Of a stretch of 64,000 nt of DNA, positions 10,701-22,700 are shown one piece after another. Below the pieces are notes generated by a model. That model ran no database searches, was not told the DNA's origin, and saw only the letters and a program-made list of their open reading frames with translations. Source of the stretch: Bradysia coprophila (taxonomy: Eukaryota > Arthropoda > Insecta > Diptera > Sciaridae); contig NW_023503372.1 of NCBI RefSeq assembly GCF_014529535.1, positions 438,075-502,074 of the forward strand, written 5' to 3'. A program made the position numbers and the translations under genes. The stretch's first letter is position 1. Every line of letters begins with the position of its first letter.

Positions 10701-13700
10701 TTTCCACGATTTTCAAGGATTTTCTTAAAATTCTACAGGTCGAAATGACGGCTAAGCCTGACCACCTTTTCTTGGCATGTATTTTAAATGAATAAAACTT
10801 ACGATTTGACTTCCACCGAATTTAAGGATTTTCTTAACAAATCACTATTTTTGGAATGTAAAAGGATTTTCTATGTTCGTTCATCTTCCCCTCAATCTGT
10901 CCTCTGTCAACCAAGAAAATCCTTGGAAAATTTTTGATATCTTAAAATTCCTTTCAACAGATATCCCAAAAATCAAAGAAAATTTTCAAAAAATCCTTAG
11001 AAAACTGAAAAAATCCTTGGAAATCCAAGAGAGTTCTCAAAACTCATAAAGAAACTACTGGTAAAGAAAACCCTCAGCAAATCATTGACAAGAGGATTTC
11101 AAGGGATATTGTCGAGACGGATGCTTCCAAATTTAAATTTTGTTGGACAGCAGTCTTCCGTATCAATGAAAATTCCACTGTTTGCTCCTACATCAGCAAA
11201 TATTGTCTCGTTGTGTAACGGAACCGAGGGTCAAATATTCATTCATAGAAATTTCTTTGTTGATACAAAGAAAAGCCTTAGAAAATCCTACAAAATTTTA
11301 AGAAAGAAATTCCTTACATTTTAAATCAAAAATCAAATCAAAAGAAAAAAGTTTAAAAAAAAATCATTTGAAAGTCAGTCCAGAATCAGTAAAAAATCCT
11401 ATTGAAATCCTTGGAAGACAACAGGAAATTTTTTTGAAATCGACGAACTTTACAACGGAACACAAAACAACAGCTCTGTGTCAAATTTCCACCACGGTTT
11501 TCCCTTTAGATGGATGTAATAACTTGTTCTTTCATGAGACAGAATGACACAGAAATAAGAATCTGACAACCATTCGTAGCTGGTGATAACAACACAATTT
11601 TAATGGCAAACTTGAAGAATCCACTTCGACTCTCTATGCTATAATCTATTTCATCACTCAAATCGCTTCATTCCTTTAGCCGATAATTTTCTCCAAACGA
11701 CACGTATACAAGAACCATCAGTTATGAGATTGAACACTCATCATTATAACAATCGGAAGGATCTTTCAGTCAACCCACAATCAAAGCAATTCATCAAAAA
11801 AGAACCGCACACGTAATTGCATGCATAAATTGCATTTTGAACGAGCAATTATTGTAATACCACTAAATGTGTGTACATCGGATTGTACTTGGTCAAATGG
11901 CCCATTAAAGCTTAATGAAATTAGGGCAAAGTAATTTCGCAATTAGCCAAGTGTTAAGAGATGCAACCTTAAACGACGTACGGTCATTAAGAACGAGCAT
12001 ATCAACACAAAGCAGTGCCTAATTATAATTTTCCCGTAAATTTTATGTGATCAGCAAAAGAAATCATGCAACGGATTAAATCCCACACTTTTACATCAAC
12101 GTTGTATGACTACATGTTGAATGTGCGTTACGTGATGCTGCGATGTTCGTTCATAAAGATTTTTGTTATTGTTTGTTATCAAACTAATTAATAAGTTTCT
12201 CAAACAAACAACGAATGATTGAACGTACGACATTATTTTTGCACGCTTCCGAAAGGGTCAACACACCAAGTAGTGAGATAAGAAAACAAAGAACTCAACC
12301 GATTACGTTCACTGGGTTCACAAACACAATTTGTATTCTAAATTTTTGTAAGGGAATGTATTCTGCTCGCTACAAAGTTTCATCTCTTTGCATATAGCGT
12401 GGTGTTTCAATGTTTTCAAATTATTGACACGAATATTTACCACGAGAAAACTTTCGGAAACCTCGGAATCATCTGCTATCGACATCAACGACAAAAATAG
12501 AAAAATCTGTGTTAAAACGAACGAAGTAAAAGATTTGTTCTAGTCGATGTCTGCAAGACAACAAAAGACATTGCACTTTATATTTAAGGCCAGGTTATGC
12601 GTCCTGACATATGTGCGATATATCGAACCATAACCTGGCCTTAACGTCAAGATTCTTTTCAAAAACAGTCTACCGAAATCGAACGCATTTTCCAGTGGAT
12701 TTTTTATGTGTTTTCCTACAGAAATTTTTCCGGGTACACGAAACGTACAAGGTCGTGTGGGATGTCATTAGAAAGGTAATCTCATTTCCTTTCAGAACAA
12801 ATAGGGTCTTGGGGGTTTGGAACCATCTGCAATGAACTATGAGAAGTTGAAGTGTTTAAATGCTCCTATTTTAGCTGTCCACTCATACAAACAAAAGTGC
12901 TTACTTTTGTTTCCACGAGCGATTACTTTTGTTTCCACGAGCGAAATAGTTACACACACGCAAGTCGATAAAATTCCATAAAAAGTTTTGTTTTTATGAG
13001 TGAATCAGCTGAAACAAATTCATGGTTGAATTTCACTGACGTCCAATGTAACTACTATTCTTGTCCAATATTATGATATAACTGATTCTTCTACTGGCTC
13101 CCCGTCACCCTATAAAGCATCAAACCGAATCTACTTTTATCTCTAATAATATTGCTGCTAAAAATGGGACGTACCGGTCCATTCTCTTTTAAAGACAAAT
13201 TTAAAAATTCATAACAATTAATGTTTACACTACCAGTGCGATAAGCCAAAACAAATATAGCAAACAGGAAGCTGTACTGGAAATTAGAGCAAACGTAAGA
13301 ACACCATAGACTTTCATCATGCGTCCCGAATGTTTTTTCTTCAGTTTATAGTTTAAGGCCGTGTCATCACGCTCTTTAATCGTGAGTAAATACACACCAG
13401 ATCATCGAAAGTTCACGCGTGCCACATTCAGTGTATATGTTATGTGATTTAACTACGACTATGTCGGCCAAATTCATTTGGATCAACAAAATTAATTCGT
13501 TTTACAATGCAATGGAAAACTTGAAAGGATTTGATTTGGAGCTCGCTCGGGATAATAAAGGTGTTCGTATTGAAACGATATTCGTTTTACAAGGTGTCGG
13601 TGTCATTTATGACTCATAATTTATGGGGAGAGAAGAAGAGATGGAAATCGAAAGCTTCACACATTTCCTAAATCTTTTTATATAGAATTGTGTGTACGGG

Positions 13701-16700
13701 GTGAAAGGTCCATGTAATTAGACTTTATAGCGCACACACTGAATAATGGCGTGTGAAAGGTCTCACATACGGCTATTTATCTGTTATCGATAACGACGAC
13801 AAAAATAATGAGAAGGTCTGTGTAATATTGTCCTTTATATGGTAAAATGCATGTTCAAAAAATTGAAGTACAAGATTGGAAATCAACAGATTAAAAATAC
13901 TTTGATCGATGGAAGTAATAGACCCGATAATAATACCGTTCAAATGCTTGCCGTCTGTAACAGGTTAAGGTGCTTGGTTTTGTTGAAGTTTTCTTTTTTA
14001 CGAAATTGAACTTTGATCAAGTGCATGTACGCGGTTGTTATAGAATTCTTCTTACAATTTTCTTAGAGAAATCAATTAAGAAATGAATGAAAGAGGTCGC
14101 ACCCGCAAGAGATAAACTTTTAAACGAACTTTTGATATATTTATATTTATTAACCAAAGCATGTACTGTAACAATGTTTTTCGCTGATTAATTATACACT
14201 TTGAAAGTCGAGTTTTTCTTCTTCTGCTGAAAAACAAGATCAAAGAAGGAAAAAAAGTAATGCGATGAGCAGAGCTTCGCATTGTATAATTTATTCGACA
14301 AAGTAATTCTTAAATGGAATAGAACGTGGGTTATAGCATCAGCATCATGGGTGAGGTAAATGGGAAGTATATAAATAGCTCTTTACCGTGAACAGAATTT
14401 GCAGTTTTTCAGTTTTATGCATAAAAACATAATTCGTACATTTTGCGAGCAACAAGATAGTTGCAACCAGGAAAATAAGGCGCACGTTTTTCTCTTTCTC
14501 TTTTATAAACTATTCAAGTTTCGAGACGGTTTTGTTGGACCGAGTTATATCAGTGATAAAATGCAAACTATATGGATGAAGAACTGAATTTTATTTCAAC
14601 AGTTGCAACAAATAAAGGAACTTTGTAAAAAGGCTTCTCTTCGCAGAATTTTGATTGTTAGTACTAGGGGCTATATTAACTCAGCATTTCGACAATAGTA
14701 AGGGGGTAGGACACAGATTTGGTTGCAAAGAATGCAGTTTTGTCGAGTTATCGATGGATTCAATTTACTAATAGCACTGAAAAATGTGGACGTCATTTTT
14801 GCATAGTCGCTATTCGAAAGTGTGCAAAAACGTATGGACAGTTTTTTGAAAATGTTTGAAGCGCACGTTTTCTTCTGCCACCTTCCCCCTAATGAGCTTG
14901 AGTTCTAAGAAATGAAATAGAGATTATAATTATTTGTGAGAAAACATTTTCATATATTTTCCCGAGTTTTCCTAAATTGCTCTTCTGGCAGTGGAGGTTT
15001 CTTCTATTAATGCTCAGGCGGGTTTTGGGTTAGAAATGAAACACGACCTGGATACCAAGAATAAAATTGAAAGATGTTTTATTGCTGATCTTCCTAACAT
15101 TTGTTAGATGCGATGTTTCATGAAACGAACAGCGATATTAGTAGATGTAAATTTCAAGGACTGGTGATCGCCACAAAAAAAAAACCCAATTAAAAATAGA
15201 AAATTGGTAAACATTGATTAAAATTCTAAAGAAATTTCCATTAATTTGGCGTAAGCAAATAAAAAGAAAAAATCATTCCCACCGTCTGAACATACAGTTC
15301 TAACCACATAATAAAACATCGCAAAAAAAAACTTTTTGCAGCTGACGATAGCTTCTGAACCTAACATCATACAGACAGTGTTATCGGTATTCAATCAATT
15401 TAATGTCTCAAAAAAATTCTGTTCTAAGAATAAAACTCGCAATTCGGAATAATTTGATTCAAACACAGGGAGCCATGTTTAGATTGAAATGAATTAATTG
15501 AGTGGCTTACGTAAAAGGTCAAAACGGATATTTTTGGAAGTAGATAGCAATTTATGAAAGACGCAATTAATGACGGCCGTCAGCTAACCGTTAGAGAAAA
15601 GAGGTGTGTGTACTAGAGACCAAATGCGATGGCACGAGCACGAGGTATGAACCTCGTAGAAACGACGAATCAGGAGAGAATCATGGGTCAACCGAAAAAA
15701 AATCCTTTGAAAAGAGTGAAAGATTTTGATTAGAAAATCCTCAGAAAAGTAAAAAATCTCCTTAAAATGGATGATGACAATCCTTACAATCGATGAAAAT
15801 CCAGGAAAAACAGGTAAGAAAATCCTGTTGAAATCATTGAAAATCCTTAGGGAATTTTCTGTAGAGAATTCTCTGTCAAATATGTTTAACATATCCTAAC
15901 CGGAAACTCATCGGTTGTCGAGAGCGACAACAACAATGAACGATGCACTCGGTCTTGAGATATTTTATATAGCTGAAATGTGTGCTAAAATTAATGAAGT
16001 AAAAGATTAAACAATTGAAGTAACAGATTCAATGATAATGTGGCAATGTATTTGCCGTTTATACAAGGTTGAAAAGATGATACGTTCTGACCAAAAAAAA
16101 TGCATCCAGAACTTTAATTGATATCAGAAAAGTCATGTAAACTTGTTGTTTACTGGCTTTTTCCATTCGCAATTAAGAACAAAAAAGGTTTGTTAAAAAC
16201 AATAAATTTTTTGCGAATTTTTTTCTACGCAAAAGAGGAAAAAAACAAAAATATTGAGATGGAGTTGTTATGGGGGTCGTTCATAAATTACGCACCGTAA
16301 GAAAGGGGTAGAAGTATAAGCCTCGCGTAACGGTGAATACAAAATCCTTTGCTTTACGTAATTCATGAACGACCCCATTATACACACGAAGCATTGATTA
16401 AAGCAAAATTTCGGACTTCATGAAGAAGCTCACCACACTCATCAACTCATAATTTGTTAAAAGTTGATGCAACTTTGCCTCCAATTTCATTATGTTACAC
16501 AAAGTGAAAACCCAAAAAAGACAAACGGCGATAACTGATATTGCCGCAATGAAAGTATCAGTATCACTAAAGGAAAAAAAAAACAATATCCAACGCATAG
16601 TCAGTTAAGGCCGGTCGGGTCTGGAAGTGCGATCTCCTCTTTGTATGTTTTAATTTGGTGTAATGCGATGCACTTGTATTATGTGTACAGAAAATGTTGA

Positions 16701-19700
16701 GTACACAGCAAGCATATACCATTGTACAGCAAACATTTATACACACGCATATCATAGCGACGCAGGTCTCACTATATAAAGAATTATGCAGCAAGTTAAC
16801 AAACCAATTCAAAATAGAACATCTGCGAGGAACGATTTATAATATTTTGTAATATTGCGACACCATAACCAAGCCACAACAAGTGAGACACGCGAACCAG
16901 TGATTTTCTGTTCTTATTAAATCGTGAACACATTACTTTAGTAGACGTTTGATCGAGCGGTTCGAAGTGCAGCTTGAAGCGCTGTTATTAATGCTTTGTT
17001 CGTCGCGTGTGTGCAAATGATTTCTGAATAAATTTGATTCATTCGATGTGTTGAGTCAGAACTTTGACAATTTAAAATTTGTAAAATTACAACTTTGTTT
17101 AAGTTACAAATTAAGGAAGTTAAAGAGGAACGCGGCACAAGTGCAAGAAATAAATCGAAAACAATACGGAAATTTGATTGAAGTGTTCATTAAATTAATA
17201 AATTTTTACGAGAAGAATAAGATGAAATTGTTTGGATATTTGACGATTGTAGCATTGCTGTCCGTTTGCTGTTCGCTTATTAAGGGATGGCCGGTTTCGC
17301 GGGCTGAGATTGTGAGTAGTTTTAGTTCAGTTTGGCAAAATTAAATTTAGTGTGGATGTGGAGTACTGAGTGTTTACAGACTTCCGAAGTTTTCTCCCAC
17401 CAACTCTCCACATTATTCTTCAATCAAACAATCTACAAAGTTTTGTTAAACTCACATAGGTTTCGTAGGTTTTTCTTATTTCTATTTTCTTCTAAATCTC
17501 ATAAATTCAACGAATTCTATTCTGCAACGGCGACAGAGGAATATAACGGAATAGAAAATACACTCAAACAGAACCAAATACTGTAATTCATCGAAGGAAA
17601 CTTAATATTTAGTTGCGTCAGAGCAAGACCTGCTGAACCATCACCCCAAATTGGTATTTCAAAGGACACCAATTTATTATTAAATTTAAAAAATATTCTG
17701 AGTGAAATTGAGTGCTGAAAATGCAATGTCCGTCCAGCCGGGACTCATACCAGGGACTATTTTTGGGAAAGCAATTTCCCATATTTTTGTAAATTTTTCC
17801 GAATTTTCCTAAAAACTTTTAGGAAAATACGGAAATGTCTAAGAAAATTTAGGAAAATTTAAAGGAATATTGGAAAATTGTTTTTCTGATTTTTTTTATT
17901 TCTTTCACTCCCCAAGTCATAATTTCATGAAAAACGAACATTTCCTTGAAAAGATATGATTGCATGCACATCCCCAGTTTGGTATGCTGTGTGTGAAATA
18001 CATATGGAAACTGATTCAGAAAAGGGAAAGTGATTTTTCATAAATTAGCTGATTGATGCACGTAGCTGTTTCACACCTGTTTCAACGTCACTCGTTTATA
18101 TAAAAAATGTTTTCTATAAACCAGAAAAGTTAAACAAAAATCTGAAGAAAGATTTCCTTAAAGGCTTAAGACATTCTAAGCCTAATGTTCCTTCAGGACA
18201 GAACTGCTGTAGCCTAGTCATCGTTTCGACTCTATAAATATTTCTCCTCAAAATAGATTTTCCTAGCCAAATCATTTTGTGCTAATCTCCCAGTTTTCTT
18301 AGAATAAAAACAATTTTTTTGTAAAAGTTACATTCCTCAACTACTAAAACCAACACAACAACGCAATCATTCACTTATTTCAGTTAACCAAGTGGTCACA
18401 ATTCCAATATACAAAAGTTAAAGATAAAATGCATCTCAGGCCCAGATTCAATGAAGCAAAAGTTTCATTTCAATTCAATTACTTGACGCGTCGGTGTTGA
18501 TGATGATAGTCTGTTTTCGGTAGAAATGCGTTAACGAATATAATGAACGACTTACTATAAAATAAGAAAAAAAATTAATTCAAATCACAGAACCAAATTA
18601 CTAATAGCCATAATAAAATTCTGCAAATTTTCAGGCCGTAAAAACGCTAATGGAAATCCCACAGTGGCATTGTCTGCGCTATTTCAAACATGATGTTCAT
18701 TTAATGCGTCGATGCCGAAATCATCGAGTTCCAATGATACGTAAACCATCAAAGTAGCAAAAAACGAAGCGAAAAATATAAAATTTCACAAAAAAAAGTT
18801 TTTTGTTTTGTTTTGCTCATACACACACTTTTCACCATCACCACACACAGTTCATCATTTATTCCATGATTTTGTATATTTTTTTTATGTTTAGTCATAG
18901 CTTTTAGTAATTTATTGTGATGTGCAAAAGAAGTCTTTATAAATGTATAAATAAAGTAGATATATTGATTGAAAATCCACCATCCAATGTATAACATTTT
19001 CTGGTAAATTGTGTTTTTGTTTCAAATTTGAGATTGGATTGGAAATTATGATTGTTCAATTGACGAATAATTATTCCGAATAATTTATTCGAGTGCAAGA
19101 TCAAAAAAAATGTACTGAGAAATTTGTATAGCGAAGAAATATTGTTTTTAAACAAAGTCAAACATTTATGAATATTGATGTTGAATGAATATTAAAACAT
19201 TTCCAAGTATAAAGGAAACCGTTGTCTTATTTCAGTTGTGTAAAACGAAAAAAGGATTTGTTTTAGACATGACCGCATATAGCACAGGAAAGTGTTTCCA
19301 TGAAGAATAAAGGAGTGCGACACATAAGCTGTGTGGAATAGATAATTAATTCCCCTCAACCATTTAGAAATGGGTTTTCATCTTTATCTACAGCAATGAC
19401 AACAATTTGTCACGAAATTAGGATCATTGATGAAAAAAGCATCAGGGGAAAAACGTTCAACAGATTACCTATTGCAAAGAATTTCAATTGCTATTTAAAG
19501 GGGAAACGCAGCATGCATTTTTGGAACATTTGGAAGGAATAGAGTGGACGATTTTTATTTATTGTAATTTCTGTTTTTGGAAAGATCGATTTTTTACTTG
19601 CTGTGCAGAAATACCCAAAATTCTTGGAATAATATTCTGGAAGATTCCCTTCAAATAAAGTTCTATGTTCCGGAATCTTTCGGTATTGCATTCTCAATGA

Positions 19701-22700
19701 CTATATTCAAACCTTAGGTCTATGATGTTGAGGGTCTTTTTATGAGATTTTTTTTTTGAATTTGTGTAAAAGAACTTTAGCAATTTTTAGGAGTTTTAGG
19801 ATTTGGGATTTTTTTTTAGAAATATTAAGAATTTTAGGAATTTTTAGGAATCAAATTCTTAAAAATAGGCACTGCTTGCGCTCGACACTTACAGCCAAAA
19901 CATAGCTAACGCCGACCCGTACGAAACACCTATTCGTATCAAAGCCTTTACTTCATTCTCTACTGAAAAGCTATTCGCCCTTTAAAATCACTTACATTAT
20001 CTTTCTTTGCCTTGTTAGCATATACAAATAAATTGCCGGAGGCAATATAGACAGCCCCGTACGAAGTCAACTTTCATAAATTCCTTAAACAGCTATATAC
20101 CGCTATATTTACCTACATAACAAATTATTTCCATGTTAACAGAAACTCTCTAAGTACCATTTTCCCCAAGATATATCACTTTTAATAAAATCCAATATGG
20201 CCGCCGGCAGCCATTTTGTTAGGAGAGAGAAAATAGTACCGACGTTTTACATTCGTTAATACCTTTCAAACAAAAAGAAATCATGAAATTCGGTCAAAAT
20301 TTACTCGAGATATTGACAAAATACTCCACGTTCACTGTACGGCCGAGTAGCCAGATAAGAGCTCACTCCAAGAGACCTAGTTCACGCTCCGAAGAACATA
20401 ATTTAAAAAACTTTTTTTTCCCTGATTGGTACGGTCAATACCTATCTAATAAAGCTAAAACAGACGAAATATGTTCAAATGTGGCCGACCTACAAGCAAA
20501 AACTGCTTGCCGCCCTGTGCCTGTTCCACACCAAGGGGTCTAACTCACGAGTCGGTCATCCGATTTCCATAAACTTTTTTTTTGTCGATCGGTATTGTAA
20601 ATACCTTTTATTTGACGTATCATTTACAAGTGTAACGTTTAAATGTCCGGAGATATCTTCGAAAAACCGTAAAGCACTTATTGGGCCACAGCTCGGGATG
20701 GGTCGATGCAAAATCACTCATCTTCGAACTTAGCCTGTCTTTTGACATTACCAAACGGAAAAAAAAAGAATTTTCAATTTTACTCAAGTTATCGTGCAGA
20801 CAGACGGACATTTTTTTCACTGATTTGGCATCTCTAGACAACCACAATAGGTTTCCCCTTACTCAGGGAGTCCAATTCGACGTGTTACAAACGTATGCGT
20901 AAACCTATAAGACCCCAGTACTTCGTACGGGTCTAAAAACAAGCAACTCCACATTAAAATAGCGTTCTTTATATAGAGCCTAGCAGGACGTTTCTTAAAA
21001 ACGTTGAAGCTTAATGATTTAAGCTTGAAGCTGAGAACCCTTTTTGTAACTTAAAAGGTATTAAAAGGACCTTGTTTTTCTACCCTTTGCTATGGGAGCA
21101 GAGCAGATTAATTTGGAATAATTTCAAATGGGATAATTAAGCTGTGCAACTCTAGTTTAACAACGGTATTGTTTCAGTTGCAGTCAATTTTGTTTTTCTG
21201 TTTCGACCACTTGTTCGAGTCTAGGCCCTTGACTCTAGTTAGAATTTTTAAGTGTATGGGAAATCATTTTGAAAGGAAAAATACTTTACATAGCCAGGGA
21301 TAAAAAGCTCAAAAGTAGAATTTTCGACTACGTCTCGGATCAACAAACACACGAAAACGAGACTTTTAACGCAACACTCTGTTGCTATGTTAAATAAAGG
21401 AGAGGAAATATCAAGAGATAGAACAGCCACGACATACTGAAGTAAACACAGGCGTGGAACAGCTTAAAGCGGCATGTTTCATAGTGTAACGATAACGTAA
21501 GTAATCAGAAGCATTGGTATCGGTCATTTTTGTAAGTGAAACAAGAGTATTCCCCATCAGTGGTCGAACACGTGGAAAATCTTTAAAATGAGGTCCGAAA
21601 ATCAGTGAAAGTATACTCTATAGATCGAATGTTAAAATTTGTATGGAGAGGAGGAAATAGCGATTTCATATAAACAAACTCACCTCCCAATGCTTTTCAT
21701 TGAAAGGTGAGTTTGTTTATAAGAAATCGCTATTTTCTCCGGTTTATATGGACAGACCATACCTGGTTTGTACTTTCATTGCCGAAAATAGCATGTAATC
21801 TGATAATTTCAAACAGATTCACAGGTACCAAACCTGGTCTCCATCTAGTATGTTCCCTACATACATAAAATAGAAAATTTGCATCACAAAGTGTGATTTT
21901 GAGATCTTTAAATGTGCAAAGAAATTGCTCTCGTCCACAGACACGATCTGTGAACTGGTCTTAATCAAATTTAATTTGTTGATAATGATTGGAAGGTATT
22001 TTGTCAATGATAAATCAAAAGGACCGTTGATTGACGGTTTTAGTTTTGATGGTTTTGATGGACAGAAATGGTACTAAAATGTATAAGATTAAATGGAATC
22101 CCACGAGGAAGTCACACATTTTGTCGTCGGAATTAATCGTTAAAGATGCCACTTTCTCGCAGTACGGTACGTCCATTATGATATCGTCATCGACATACAA
22201 TATTGCTAAAAACTTGGTGTTGTCCATCCGTTTACCACTGTCACTGCAGTAGAGCAAGGTTTGCGCAAATATGTTTTTTCTACTTATTATCATAATGGTA
22301 AGTGGTATCGAAAGTACTGTTGCAATTTCGTTGGTAAAAGTTTTATCGGAAAAACTTTTCATTTTCACAGTGAATGGTAGCACTGAATGTACTTGAGAAA
22401 GTTTGCATTTTGTTATACCGTTCGGTTTGAAAATTACAAATGAAATGAAATGAAAGTTGGTTGTGGCATTCGTCCATTAGAGAATTAGATAAAACGGTGT
22501 AGTATTCAAGAGATGGCTGGTCATATCATCTGTTATCGACAACGATGATCAAAATAAAAGCGATGCACTCTGGTTGGGGCCGTCTTTTATACATGTACAA
22601 TACAACAAATGAAGTAGAAGATTTTGCATCACACCCTAGCCATTTCAACCAATGACGTTGCAGATTTAATTAAACGCTTCTCTTTTGTAAAAGTCTCCTG

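Noticed and set aside
20283-20902. Overlapping + and - frames of 70-86 codons as genes
   Set aside because: They lie in the CGTACGAA-ended element, overlap one another in several frames, and show no domain or splice context.
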